Of a DNA stretch of 64,000 nucleotides, positions 47,101 to 56,078 are shown piece by piece. Where the stretch lies: assembly GCA_012838665.1 (NCBI GenBank), contig DUOX01000019.1:40109-104108 (forward strand). Reading direction: 5' to 3'. The notes below the pieces were generated by a model that was not told the origin of the DNA, made no database searches, and saw only the letters and a program-made list of their open reading frames with translations. The position numbers were made by a program, and so were the translations under genes. Positions within the stretch are counted from its first letter, which is position 1, and every line of letters begins with the position of its first letter. This DNA comes from Clostridiales bacterium (GTDB lineage: Bacteria > Bacillota > Clostridia > Oscillospirales > Oscillospiraceae).

Positions 47101-49048
47101 TTTAAAAGAATCGAATGAGCAAATAAACGAACTACATACTGACCAATATGCCTGTTCCTGCGAAGACTTTTCGGGGAATACCGGTGAAGACTACCATGGT
47201 TTTGACAGGTTATTGATAGCCCGGCTTGCCGTTGCGGTTATTATATTCATTTTAGGGCTGGTAATAGAATTATCCGATACCTATGTACTGCTCTTTATGG
47301 CCGCATCCGCACTGGTTGCGGGATTTGACGTGCTAGTTGGCGCGGTTGTAAATCTTTTCAATAAACGCGTATTTGACGAGACGCTCCTTATGACAATCGC
47401 GGCGGTGGCAGCATTTCTTATCGGGGAAAGCCACGAAGGCGCCGCGGTAATAATTCTGTTCCAAATCGGCGAGTTGTTTCAGGACTATGCGATTGGTCGT
47501 ACAAAGCGCTCTGTGGAGGAACTGATGGACCTGCGTCCCGATTCAGCCACTGTATTGGCGGACGGGGAGGAGCGCAATATCCCGGCCGAGGAAGTGGAAG
47601 TCGGAATGTTCATTGTTATCCGCCCCGGGGAGAGGGTGCCTCTGGACTGCAATGTTATTGAGGGAAACAGCGTTCTGGATATGTCAGCCCTTACCGGCGA
47701 GAGCATGCCACGGCCGGTGGGGCCGGGAGAAACGCTCCTTTCCGGTTCCGTTAACCTCAGTGCTCCCATAAAGGCGCAGGTTACCTCCATAGCTTCCGAA
47801 TCCACGGCGGCAAGAATTTTGAAAATGGTCCAGGCGGAGTCCGCAAAAAAGGGCAGGACGGAGAAATTCATCACAAGGTTTGCCCGAATTTATACCCCTG
47901 TGGTTATTGCAATAGCTGTGGTTTTGGCACTTGTAATATGGATTGTATTTAAGCATCCAATAATAGAAAGCGTTAACCGGGCGCTGGTGTTCCTGGTTAT
48001 TTCATGTCCCTGCGCTCTGGTAATTTCAGTGCCCCTTACGTACTTTGCAGGTATAGGCGGCGCTTCCAAGCTGGGTATACTCTTTAAAAGCTCCGCTGCC
48101 GTGGATGCCGTTGCAAAGACCAGGGTTGTGGTGTTTGACAAGACGGGAACTCTTACAACCGGCAGTTTTAAGGTAAGCTCTGTAAAGCCGGAAAAGATGG
48201 ATTCGGACATGATGCTGAAAATAGCCGCACATGCCGAGGCCTATTCAAACCATCCCATAGCCAAATCCATTGTTTCCGCCTATGGAGGCCCCATATCCTA
48301 CGACCTGATTGACAGCCATACGGAGCATTCCGGCAAGGGAATAATAGCTTACATTGAAAACATAAAAATTGTCCTTGGAAGCCTGGAATTCCTCAGGGAG
48401 CAGGGCACAGAGGTTCCCGACAGCAAGCCGGACGACATGGTGGTTCATATGTCCATAGGGGACATATACGCCGGTTGGATTGCCCTCAGCGACACGATAA
48501 AAGAGGATTCGGCGGCAGCCATAAGAGACCTGGCAGACGCCGGAGTTGAACATGTATCAATGCTCACCGGCGACAGTGCGGAGATAGCCAGCAAGCTGGC
48601 AAAAGCTGTGGGCATAAAAGAATATTTCGCTGAATGTCTGCCCGAGGATAAGGTGGAAAGGGTACATGAGCTGAAAAAACGCACCGGGGATAAGGGCGCC
48701 CTCATTTTTGTGGGGGACGGCATTAATGACGCGCCGGTATTGACGGCAGCCGATGTGGGCATTGCAATGGGCGGACTGGGCTCAGACGCTGCGGTAGAGG
48801 CCGCAGAAGTGGTAATTATGGATGACGGACCCACAAAAGTGGCAGCGGCAATCCACGCCTCTAAAAACATCCTGAGAATAGTTTATCAGAATGTCGTATT
48901 TGCCCTGGGAGCCAAATTAATAATCATGGCCCTGGGCGTTGTGGGAATATCCACTCTCTGGTTTGCGGTTTTTGCCGATGTGGGTATTGCCCTCGCGACT
49001 GTTCTAAACTCCATAAGAGCCTTTCACATTAAGCGCCCGAATAAGTAA
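47093..49048 (+). CDS. P1B-type heavy-metal-exporting ATPase (Zn/Cd/Pb type)
   Basis: The 651-residue pump has the P1B core: the TGESMPRPV actuator loop, the membrane metal site SCPCALVIS, the DKTGTLTTG phosphorylation site, the SNHPIAKS His-Pro motif and GDGINDAPVL. The CPC motif with a neighbouring ArsR sensor points to Zn, Cd or Pb rather than Cu. It lacks an N-terminal HMA domain; instead the first 35 residues are acidic with a CSC and several His/Asp that might bind metal. ATG 47093 lies within the arsR end. Two hairpins follow. Confidence 0.93.
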   Translation: MNNLKESNEQINELHTDQYACSCEDFSGNTGEDYHGFDRLLIARLAVAVIIFILGLVIELSDTYVLLFMAASALVAGFDVLVGAVVNLFNKRVFDETLLMTIAAVAAFLIGESHEGAAVIILFQIGELFQDYAIGRTKRSVEELMDLRPDSATVLADGEERNIPAEEVEVGMFIVIRPGERVPLDCNVIEGNSVLDMSALTGESMPRPVGPGETLLSGSVNLSAPIKAQVTSIASESTAARILKMVQAESAKKGRTEKFITRFARIYTPVVIAIAVVLALVIWIVFKHPIIESVNRALVFLVISCPCALVISVPLTYFAGIGGASKLGILFKSSAAVDAVAKTRVVVFDKTGTLTTGSFKVSSVKPEKMDSDMMLKIAAHAEAYSNHPIAKSIVSAYGGPISYDLIDSHTEHSGKGIIAYIENIKIVLGSLEFLREQGTEVPDSKPDDMVVHMSIGDIYAGWIALSDTIKEDSAAAIRDLADAGVEHVSMLTGDSAEIASKLAKAVGIKEYFAECLPEDKVERVHELKKRTGDKGALIFVGDGINDAPVLTAADVGIAMGGLGSDAAVEAAEVVIMDDGPTKVAAAIHASKNILRIVYQNVVFALGAKLIIMALGVVGISTLWFAVFADVGIALATVLNSIRAFHIKRPNK

Positions 49049-49084
49049 CCTGCAAGAGGACTGCCACTGCAGTCCTCTTGCAGG
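49049..49084 (+). terminator. Hairpin after the metal ATPase gene
   Basis: A perfect 16-bp stem (CCTGCAAGAGGACTGC, 49049-49064, with 49069-49084) is followed by TTTAAAAC, only a weak T-run. Confidence 0.65.
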
Positions 49085-49105
49085 TTTAAAACAAAGGGGC
49101 AACAC

Positions 49106-49138
49106 AAAGTGGACTGTCTATGCACAGTCCACTTTTTT
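49106..49138. terminator. Second hairpin, convergent with DHHW gene
   Basis: AAAGTGGACTGT (49106-49117) pairs with its complement (49124-49135) and ends in T-runs on the plus strand; it lies just beyond the stop of the minus-strand DHHW gene. Confidence 0.75.
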
Positions 49139-49142
49139 GGTT

Positions 49143-50261
49143 TTATCTGCCCAGCAGGAAAATGCTGTTGTCCGCACAGAAATTTATAACGCTATAACAT
49201 ACCAGGATATTGTCAATATCATGGTTTTTGATATATTCGGCCAGGCTGTTCCTGTAATACCGAAGGTCGATAATATGCAGCTGGGAGAAGTTTTCCAGGA
49301 GGAAAGGAGTCAGGCTGTCCATATATGAATCTCTTATTATCAGCAGGGAGGGAGCAGTCCCGTTATCGGTAGAAATCTGGAGAAGGGGAGTGTTGCCGCC
49401 CAGGAAAAAGGAGTACTTGTCCTTTTTCTCTAAAAAGCTCTCGTCATAAAGCATCCCCGCCACGGGAGCGCCGCTGGGGTAGTTTGTGATTTCAACGCCA
49501 TCTCCATCCACAAAAGCGTCAATACTGTCCGGGGATACCCAGCTAAAACCTGAGGAGGAATAGATAGTGCCGTAAAAGGAGTCTGATACTCTTCTGGGAT
49601 TATAGGAGGAGAGGGGAGAGGCCTCAAATCCCATGGCTTTTGCAAGTTCCGCATAGCCATAATAGGCTCCCAGAGTTGTCCAGTGGTGGTCCGTCCGGTA
49701 GTAAATATACTCGTCGGCGTGGGCCCTCAGGACACCATGCAAATCTATAGTGTTAACAGAGGTATTCTCATATGCATACTCGATAATTTCAAGCTGGCTG
49801 TCGTTGGGGGCGTTAGGCGGCAGCTTGTAAGACCATATCTCAGACGCGCCGGGTATCAGTGAAAAGTACACCGGAATATCGACATTTTTTGACAGGGACT
49901 CCAGCGCGGCCAGATTGGCGTCAATCTGATTAAAGTCCGGAGCTTCAAAGCCCTCAATAAGGGTCTCATCTTCGCAAAGATATACACCATTGTTTTCCTT
50001 TTTCCCGGCGGTCAGTTCCGAAAAGGCTTTCAGGGTAATCCAATTGTCTCTGAACGCGAACTGGTCTGTGGTATATGTCTCAAAATTTTTAGTAAAATTC
50101 CCGGAGAAAAGGGAGGAGGAGGTGAATTTCGGGCTTTGAGCCAGTTTACGGTTTTCCTGTTCGGAAAAATCCTTATCGGGCAGTATTAAGTTTAGGAAGA
50201 AAAACAGGAAGATGAAGGCCAGAAATATAATGCTCTGTACCCAATTTGCGCGTTTGCTCAT
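49143..50261 (-). CDS. DHHW-family protein (AlgX/AlgJ-like O-acetylation partner)
   Basis: The 372-residue protein has one N-terminal membrane helix (10-28) and an exported SGNH-like domain. The DHHW motif is in YYRTDHHWTTLGAYYGY, an FRDNW segment lies near residue 70, and a late LLIIRDSYMDSLTPFL carries the serine-like motif. Such proteins pair with MBOAT O-acyltransferases to acetylate extracellular polysaccharides. The MBOAT gene is 11 bases upstream in the same transcript. The polymer it modifies is not known here. Confidence 0.88.
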   Translation of the reverse strand: MSKRANWVQSIIFLAFIFLFFFLNLILPDKDFSEQENRKLAQSPKFTSSSLFSGNFTKNFETYTTDQFAFRDNWITLKAFSELTAGKKENNGVYLCEDETLIEGFEAPDFNQIDANLAALESLSKNVDIPVYFSLIPGASEIWSYKLPPNAPNDSQLEIIEYAYENTSVNTIDLHGVLRAHADEYIYYRTDHHWTTLGAYYGYAELAKAMGFEASPLSSYNPRRVSDSFYGTIYSSSGFSWVSPDSIDAFVDGDGVEITNYPSGAPVAGMLYDESFLEKKDKYSFFLGGNTPLLQISTDNGTAPSLLIIRDSYMDSLTPFLLENFSQLHIIDLRYYRNSLAEYIKNHDIDNILVCYSVINFCADNSIFLLGR

Positions 50262-50272
50262 AGGCTTTACTC

Positions 50273-51670
50273 CTAAAATCTGAAGTACAGGAAAGGATTG
50301 TAGGTGGCATCCACAAGATAAGCGGTGGAAATAACCAGCACCAGCGCCACCAATATAGGCGACAGAACGCCTTTAACTTTATGCGGCATTTTTTGATAGA
50401 GTTTTGCCCCAAGGGGAGTGCTGGCTACGGCGCCGATGATTATTAGCAGCAGGTAGCCGGACAAATAATATATGTCGGTTCCGGATATCAGGCCGCCGCT
50501 GCCAAAGCCGAACATGGCCTTATAATAAGTGAAAACATGCTCCATATTGCCCAGCTGGAAGAGTACCCAGCCACAGACGGCAACAAAAAGGGCGTAAATG
50601 TGGCCGATAAAATTCGGTATTTTTTCCAACCACCTGAGGAGAAATACCTTTTCTATGATGAGGAAAAAAGCGTAGTAAAGCCCCCAGAGGAGGAAGGTCC
50701 AATTGGCGCCATGCCAAATGCCGGTCAGCGCCCAGACAACCAACAAATTGAAAATCTGACGTTTCAAGCCCCTTCGGCTGCCGCCCAGAGGTATATACAC
50801 ATAGTCCCTGAACCATCTGCTGAGGCTCATATGCCAGCGGCGCCAAAACTCCGTAACGCTTTTTGAAATATAGGGGTAATTGAAGTTTTCCAGGAAATCA
50901 AAGCCAAGAAGTTTTCCCAAACCTATGGCCATGTCTGAGTAGCCGGAAAAGTCGAAGTAGATTTGAAGTGAAAAGGCTACTATTCCAATCCAGGCTCCCA
51001 CAAGAGTAAGCTGAGATACCGGTGTTTCCGCGTAAATATCCCACAGCCGGCCGATATTGTTAGCAATGAGCGTTTTCTTGGCCAGCCCTATAACAAAACG
51101 CCGGACGCCGGAGGCAAACTGCTCCGCGCTGTTTGTTCTGGTCTCCAGCTGTTCCGCCACATCCCTGTACCTCACAATGGGTCCCGCAATAAGCTGTGGG
51201 AAAAGGGCCAGATACGTTCCGTATGCTATATAATTCTTCTGAGCGCTTGTGTCGCCCCTGTAGACATCAATGACATAGGACATGTTCTGGAAGGTGTAGA
51301 AGGATATGCCTATAGGCAGCCCAAGCCCCAGGGGGCGGATGTTTATACCTGGTATAAGGCTAACTGTCTCTGCCAAAAGGTCAAAATATTTGAAAAACAC
51401 CAGCAAAAGTATATTAATTCCAGTATTAGCTATTAAGAAGATGCGGGCCTTTTTGTCCTGAGCCCGGTATTTATCTATCATTCGGCCGCTGAAATAGTTG
51501 AGGCTTATGGAAAATGTCATCAGCAGGACGTATACCGGCTCGCCCCAGCCGTAAAACACGAAATTGACCACAAAAAGCCATAAATTGCGCCATTTACGGG
51601 GCAGAATAAAATATACTGCCAGTACAATAGGCAGATATATAAACATAAACAGTATGCTGGAAAAGACCAT
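50273..51670 (-). CDS. MBOAT O-acyltransferase (AlgI/DltB-like)
   Basis: The 465-residue protein has about eleven hydrophobic helices and MBOAT motifs: FYGWGEPVYV near the N-terminus, FPQLIAGPIVRY, FWRRWHMSLSRWFRDYVYIPLGG in two parts, and the active-site His region GIWHGANWTF. It would move acetyl groups across the membrane for transfer to a surface polymer by the DHHW protein that follows. No DltA/DltC (D-alanylation) genes are near, which favours polysaccharide O-acetylation over teichoic-acid D-alanylation. Confidence 0.92.
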   Translation of the reverse strand: MVFSSILFMFIYLPIVLAVYFILPRKWRNLWLFVVNFVFYGWGEPVYVLLMTFSISLNYFSGRMIDKYRAQDKKARIFLIANTGINILLLVFFKYFDLLAETVSLIPGINIRPLGLGLPIGISFYTFQNMSYVIDVYRGDTSAQKNYIAYGTYLALFPQLIAGPIVRYRDVAEQLETRTNSAEQFASGVRRFVIGLAKKTLIANNIGRLWDIYAETPVSQLTLVGAWIGIVAFSLQIYFDFSGYSDMAIGLGKLLGFDFLENFNYPYISKSVTEFWRRWHMSLSRWFRDYVYIPLGGSRRGLKRQIFNLLVVWALTGIWHGANWTFLLWGLYYAFFLIIEKVFLLRWLEKIPNFIGHIYALFVAVCGWVLFQLGNMEHVFTYYKAMFGFGSGGLISGTDIYYLSGYLLLIIIGAVASTPLGAKLYQKMPHKVKGVLSPILVALVLVISTAYLVDATYNPFLYFRF

Positions 51671-51760
51671 AAGGATGTATCTCCCAATGAATTTTTGTTA
51701 TCAGACGAATACCACAATATTGTATATTATCACAAAACTTTTATCAATATGAAAACCTAG

Positions 51761-52765
51761 TTATTTGTTCTTTTTTGGCGAGTATTTGCCAAGGGGGTTT
51801 GCAGCAGCGGCAATCCTTAGTTCGGAATTGTCCACATGGGTATAAATCTGTGTGGTGTTGAGATGGTCGTGCCCCAATACTTCCTGCAGTGTCCTGACAT
51901 CAACTCCGTTTTTCAGCATCAGGGTAGCTGCAGTGTGCCGCAGCTTATGGGCGGAGTATTTACTGCTGTCAAGCCCTGCCTTTAAGAGAGTCTTTTTGAC
52001 CATTTTATGTACTGACTCCCGGCTGATACGGGTCCTGCGGTTTGAAAGAAACAAGGCGTTTTTGTCCACGGCAGCAATGCCTTTGCGCACGTTAAGGTAA
52101 TTGTTAATGGCCTCAACACAGGCATCGTTCAGGTATACAATGCGTTCCTTACTGCCTTTGCCGACGATTCGTATATGGTCTGTATGAATATCGAAAACAT
52201 CAAGGCCAACGATTTCGGAAATGCGAAGCCCGCAGTTTAGAAAAAGGCAGATAATGCAATAGTCCCGCTCGCGGTTTTTCCCGCCCACCGCGCTGAGAAG
52301 GCGCTGGCTCTCTTCCAGACTTAGATAGCGGGGGAGGGACCGGGGCACCTTGGGGGAGTCCAGGTCCTGTACAGGATTTGTGTCTATAAGTTTTGCCTTT
52401 ACGGTGAGATATTTATAAAAACTGCGGATAGCAGCAATTTTCCTGGCTCTGGTAGTTGCAGAAAGACCTCGGGATTTGCCGCGCCCGCGGCTTGGATTTT
52501 CACGGTCCCGGGAAAGGTAACCCAAAAAAGCGTACACCTCGGCAATGGAGACTGAGGCCACAAAATCCAAATCCACGTCCGATATGGATATGTCGTCAAA
52601 GCTGGTCTCCAGAGGAACAAGTCCCCGGTGAACTTTCAAGTATCTGAAAAACATGCGCATGTCCAGAAAATACTCTTCAACCGTAGCGCTGGAATGCCCT
52701 TTGATGGTCTCGTGATAAATCAGAAAGTCCCTGAGAATTTGGGGTGAGTCACTGCGATAATCCAT
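51761..52765 (-). CDS. Tyrosine recombinase (XerC/XerD family), second copy
   Basis: The 334-residue recombinase has a core-binding domain with an insertion of basic, polar residues near 95-105 (DRENPSRGRGKSRGLS) and a catalytic domain with all active-site residues: Arg in CGLRISEI, Lys in GKGSKERI, HKLRHTAAT, LGHDHLNTTQIYTH. It is longer than XerD at 20289. No phage or conjugation genes, attachment repeats or cargo flank it, so it is more likely a chromosomal Xer protein than an integrase. A TATAAT (minus strand, 52843-52848) lies upstream and a 9-bp stem occurs in the leader (52801-52821). Confidence 0.87.
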   Translation of the reverse strand: MDYRSDSPQILRDFLIYHETIKGHSSATVEEYFLDMRMFFRYLKVHRGLVPLETSFDDISISDVDLDFVASVSIAEVYAFLGYLSRDRENPSRGRGKSRGLSATTRARKIAAIRSFYKYLTVKAKLIDTNPVQDLDSPKVPRSLPRYLSLEESQRLLSAVGGKNRERDYCIICLFLNCGLRISEIVGLDVFDIHTDHIRIVGKGSKERIVYLNDACVEAINNYLNVRKGIAAVDKNALFLSNRRTRISRESVHKMVKKTLLKAGLDSSKYSAHKLRHTAATLMLKNGVDVRTLQEVLGHDHLNTTQIYTHVDNSELRIAAAANPLGKYSPKKNK

Positions 52766-52853
52766 AGGGCACCTCCGTTCATCGTATTTTACTAGTAGAT
52801 TTCCCTGATTTTATCAGGGAAGGGGTAATGGTGTCCATAGGCATTATAACCAA

Positions 52854-52885
52854 AAATTACACAAAATAAAAATTTTGTGTAATTT
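52854..52885 (-). terminator. AT-rich terminator after the GME-fold gene
   Basis: A perfect 14-bp stem (AAATTACACAAAAT, 52854-52867, with 52872-52885) is followed on the minus strand by TTTTTGG. Confidence 0.6.
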
Positions 52886-52966
52886 AGGGGAGGGGAATTG
52901 GTTTTAAAACAGCATACAACATATTATAGAGAACTCCAGGCTAAAAGCGCAGGGTTGCCGGGTAAG

Positions 52967-53722
52967 TTATCCTTCACATAAAGGAATTGCCGAGCCGATA
53001 TCAAAGATTGGTTCATCCGTCAGGAAAATTGGTTCAACATTCCTGTCATTAAGGAATTCTAAAATTTTTTCTTTATCCGGGTGCCCTTCAATTCTGCCGG
53101 TAAAAGCCAAACCGTTGGCGGCAGTTTTAAACGCTGCTCCTCCTATAAAGCCGGTATCATAGCCCGGCAGCCAAACATGCCCCGCTTGAATCAGCAACAC
53201 ATTTAAGCCGGCTTCTCCGGCTTTTTCGGCAATGGCTTTATCGGATGTGATAATTGACTTTGAATCCACCACGCAGATTGAACATTTCGTGTAGCCCTGT
53301 TTGACGTTTATTATCTTTAAATCCGGCCTTTGGCTGGCCATCAGCTTGTCGGCGTATTTCTCATTTTCAATTAGATAGTTGCCCAAAATACAGACGTTTA
53401 GTCTTGAATCTGCCGGATATTTACACCCTTGCTCCTCCGTACTGACAATCAGCTCTACTTCCCTACTTGTTAATATATTAACAAATAGTTCATTCCCCAA
53501 AATATTTTTAGAAGCCAAAAGCTTGTTGCCGCCGAGATGCACAAGGCTTAAATCCACATGGCCGGACACTCTGGAATCCACTGCCCTGTTATCCGGCATC
53601 CATAAAACGGATATTCCCAGGTTCCTCAATGGGTCTGACAAAATTTTCCTATATCTCTCCCCTGCAATGAGCAGCTTGACTTTCCGCTCGGGAAGATGGG
53701 GCATTTCGATAAACTTAGGCAT
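52967..53722 (-). CDS. DUF6873-type GME-fold protein
   Basis: The 251-residue protein resembles the clostridial DUF6873 family, predicted to share the guanidino-group-modifying (GME, arginine deiminase-like) fold. Conserved-looking segments are DLSLVHLGGNKLL, QGYTKCSICVVD, GFIGGAAFKTA and a final FDIGSAIPL. I do not see the full Cys-His-Glu catalytic set of arginine deiminases, so enzymatic activity is uncertain. Its function is unknown. It is divergent from the small Cys-rich gene at 53778 with only 55 bases between them. Confidence 0.6.
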   Translation of the reverse strand: MPKFIEMPHLPERKVKLLIAGERYRKILSDPLRNLGISVLWMPDNRAVDSRVSGHVDLSLVHLGGNKLLASKNILGNELFVNILTSREVELIVSTEEQGCKYPADSRLNVCILGNYLIENEKYADKLMASQRPDLKIINVKQGYTKCSICVVDSKSIITSDKAIAEKAGEAGLNVLLIQAGHVWLPGYDTGFIGGAAFKTAANGLAFTGRIEGHPDKEKILEFLNDRNVEPIFLTDEPIFDIGSAIPLCEG

Positions 53723-53777
53723 AATCGACTTCCTATTTCGGCAAACTATCTCTACAAAAAATGCGGAGGGTGGCCAA

Positions 53778-53960
53778 ATGAGTTTAATTGCGTGTCTGGG
53801 TAATTGTAAATATCAGCGCGACGGCTATTGCTGCCTTGAACGCATATCGGACTGGAAAGGCCCGGTCCAGGGCTCTGACTGCATATATTACGTGCCTGTT
53901 TCCGAGGCCGTCGGCTCAGTCCAGAACGGCGCAGATAGCCTCTCTAATGTTGCGGACTGA
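53778..53960 (+). CDS. Small Cys-rich conserved clostridial protein
   Basis: This 60-residue frame begins at ATG 53778, seven bases after GGAGGG. It has five cysteines: CLGNCKYQ, DGYCCLE and SDCIYYV. That pattern fits a small conserved clostridial protein often mislabelled hydroxymyristoyl-ACP dehydratase; four Cys could bind a metal. The open frame extends upstream to 53379, but that part lies antisense to the GME-fold gene and is not expected to be coding. Its last 45 bases overlap the 3' end of radA on the other strand. Confidence 0.65.
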   Translation: MSLIACLGNCKYQRDGYCCLERISDWKGPVQGSDCIYYVPVSEAVGSVQNGADSLSNVAD

Positions 53961-55280
53961 TATAAGTTCCAGACCTGCCGGCCTTGTTATATCGCCACGG
54001 GCCCGTAGCGGCAGCACACAGCGTTTGAAACCAAGCCGGGATATTTCAGACAGGCGCTGATTAATGGCCGTTACAGCGCGTATCTCGCCGGTCAGGCCCA
54101 CCTCGCCGATTGCCGCAACGTCGCTGCCAATAGGCCTGTCCCTAAAACTGGAGGCAATTGCCAGAACGGTTGCAAGATCGGCCGCCGGCTCGTCCAGCTG
54201 CAGGCCGCCAATCACGTTGATGTAGGCATCGCATCCGGAGACAGCCATGCCGCCCCGCTTTTCCAGAACCGCCAGCAGGAGCATTGCCCTGTTGTAGTCA
54301 ATGCCGTTAGAGTTGCGGCGGGCGACATTGAAGCCCGAAGGGGTCACCAAGGCCTGAATTTCCGCAAGAATCGGCCGTGTTCCCTCAATGACACAGGCGA
54401 CGCAGGTGCCGGGGGAATTTTCAGGCCTGCCGGCAAGGAGCATCTCGGAGGGGTTTGCGACTTCAATGAGGCCGTTGTCGGCCATTTCAAAAACGCCAAT
54501 TTCATTGGTGGAGCCAAAGCGGTTCTTGGCAGCGCGGAGGATACGATAGGCCATATTGCGCTCGCCTTCAAAATAAAGGACGCAGTCCACCATGTGCTCC
54601 AGCACTTTGGGACCTGCGATAGCGCCCTCCTTATTAACATGGCCCACCACAAAGACGGTGATTCCCAGCTCCTTGGCCAGCTGCATAATAGACATGGTGC
54701 AGTCCTTCACCTGGCTGACGCTGCCGGGAGCGGAATCCAGCTCGCTATTGTAAAGAGTTTGAATGGAGTCGATAATCAGCACCGTGGGGAGCAGTTCTTC
54801 GGCGGCCTGCACCGTGGAATTCAGGTCGGTTTCGGCAAGTACATAAAGCCCTTCGCCCTTGACGCCAAGGCGCTGGGCGCGCATTTTAAGCTGACGCTGG
54901 CTCTCCTCACCTGTGACGTAGAGTATTTTTTCCCCTATCATCAGATTACATATCTGGAGCAGCAAAGTCGATTTGCCGATTCCCGGGGCACCCCCCACAA
55001 GAACCATGGAACCCCGAACGGCGCCGCCTCCCAAAACACGGTCCAATTCGCCAATACCTGTTGAAAAGCGGATTTCCTCTTGGGAATCCAACTCCTTGAG
55101 CTGTTTTGGAAAGCTGCGGCGCTGAACGGCAAGGGTTTTATTGCGCGCCCCCCTGACGGCCTTTGACTCTGCGGGAGCTTCCACCAAAGTGTTCCACTCG
55201 CCGCAGACGGAGCATCTGCCGGCCCACTTGGGCGTCTCATTTCCGCATTCCGTGCAATAAAATATTGTTTTGGCTTTCAT
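53916..55280 (-). CDS. radA: DNA repair protein RadA
   Basis: The 454-residue protein is the RadA/Sms branch-migration helicase. It has the N-terminal zinc finger CTECGNETPKWAGRCSVCG, Walker A GGAPGIGKSTLLLQ, the RadA motif KNRFGSTNEIGVF and a Lon-like C-terminal domain ending IGEVGLTGEIRAV. It promotes recombination-intermediate processing. cwlD lies 17 bases upstream, so the two are cotranscribed. Its 3' end overlaps the small gene on the plus strand by 45 bases. Confidence 0.96.
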   Translation of the reverse strand: MKAKTIFYCTECGNETPKWAGRCSVCGEWNTLVEAPAESKAVRGARNKTLAVQRRSFPKQLKELDSQEEIRFSTGIGELDRVLGGGAVRGSMVLVGGAPGIGKSTLLLQICNLMIGEKILYVTGEESQRQLKMRAQRLGVKGEGLYVLAETDLNSTVQAAEELLPTVLIIDSIQTLYNSELDSAPGSVSQVKDCTMSIMQLAKELGITVFVVGHVNKEGAIAGPKVLEHMVDCVLYFEGERNMAYRILRAAKNRFGSTNEIGVFEMADNGLIEVANPSEMLLAGRPENSPGTCVACVIEGTRPILAEIQALVTPSGFNVARRNSNGIDYNRAMLLLAVLEKRGGMAVSGCDAYINVIGGLQLDEPAADLATVLAIASSFRDRPIGSDVAAIGEVGLTGEIRAVTAINQRLSEISRLGFKRCVLPLRARGDITRPAGLELISVRNIREAICAVLD

Positions 55281-55297
55281 TTGTGATTATCCTCCTG

Positions 55298-56035
55298 TCA
55301 GGACGCCTCTTCCATATATTGCAGGTATGAGCAAAGCAGTACCGAGGCAAGTTTTATGCGGTATTCGTCGGTGGCAAGGAGTTCCGCCTCTACCGGGTTG
55401 GAGAGGAAGCCGCATTCTACCAAAATGCCGGTGCAGTTTATATTGTTAAACAGAAAGATTGAGTCATATACGGGAATGGCCACCCGTCTGTTTTCGGGGT
55501 ACAGTGCGGCAATCAGATTTGCATGGGCCAGCTCACCCAGTTCCTTGCTGCCTTCCGTCTTTGCGTACATCACCTGCGAACCTCTGGGTATGGGGTTGGG
55601 GAATTTATTCTGGTGTATGCTTATTAAAACCGCATTTGGCGTGGAATTAATCAGCTCAAGCCGCCTGTTTTGGTCGTAGGTCTTGCGGGCGTGTGTGGTA
55701 TTGGCGCTTTCTGGGTAATCTATTTCCTCACTGGTGCGGGTCATAATCGTATCAACACCCATTAGCCCCGCTAAGGCTTCAAGGCGCAAGGCAATATCCA
55801 GATTGACGGAACTCTCAAGCAATCCGGATTTGGACTGGGCTCCCCCGTCCTCTCCGCCGTGGCCGGCGTCAATAATCAGCACCGAGGAACATGATTCGGC
55901 ATTACCGGATGCTCCCAGCATGGTTTCGGACGCCGGACCGGATGAAATCAAAAGTATGATGGCGATGACAACGATTATAAGTACTGCGGGAACGAATAGG
56001 TTTTTTAGATTTATTGTAATAAACATATATGCCAC
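55298..56035 (-). CDS. cwlD: Germination-type N-acetylmuramoyl-L-alanine amidase CwlD
   Basis: The 245-residue protein has an N-terminal membrane anchor (about 12-32) and an amidase_3 domain with zinc ligands in IIDAGHGGEDGG and SIHQN and the catalytic Glu in LVECGFLSNP. The SIHQNKF and short length (no cell-wall-binding repeats) fit CwlD, needed to make muramic-delta-lactam in spore cortex, the mark recognised by germination enzymes. The GTG start at 56035 and an ATG three codons later are both possible. A SigG-like promoter lies just upstream. It precedes radA by 17 bases. Confidence 0.9.
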   Translation of the reverse strand: MAYMFITINLKNLFVPAVLIIVVIAIILLISSGPASETMLGASGNAESCSSVLIIDAGHGGEDGGAQSKSGLLESSVNLDIALRLEALAGLMGVDTIMTRTSEEIDYPESANTTHARKTYDQNRRLELINSTPNAVLISIHQNKFPNPIPRGSQVMYAKTEGSKELGELAHANLIAALYPENRRVAIPVYDSIFLFNNINCTGILVECGFLSNPVEAELLATDEYRIKLASVLLCSYLQYMEEAS

Positions 56036-56051
56036 TCCCCTCTCCTAACAT

Positions 56052-56078
56052 GGATATGAGGGAATGGCCAAACTATGC
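56052..56078 (-). promoter_or_regulatory. SigG-like promoter of cwlD
   Basis: On the minus strand GCATA (56074-56078) and CATATCC (56052-56058), 15 bases apart, resemble the forespore SigG consensus; the -10 matches at 5 of 7 positions. Confidence 0.4.

Noticed and set aside
51761..52765. Second tyrosine recombinase as integrase of a mobile element
   Set aside because: No phage, conjugation or cargo genes, no tRNA target and no flanking att-like repeats; neighbours are chromosomal genes.
53379..53777. Upstream extension of the small Cys-rich frame to 193 codons
   Set aside because: That part is antisense to the GME-fold gene; the internal ATG at 53778 has a good RBS and the conserved Cys pattern starts there.
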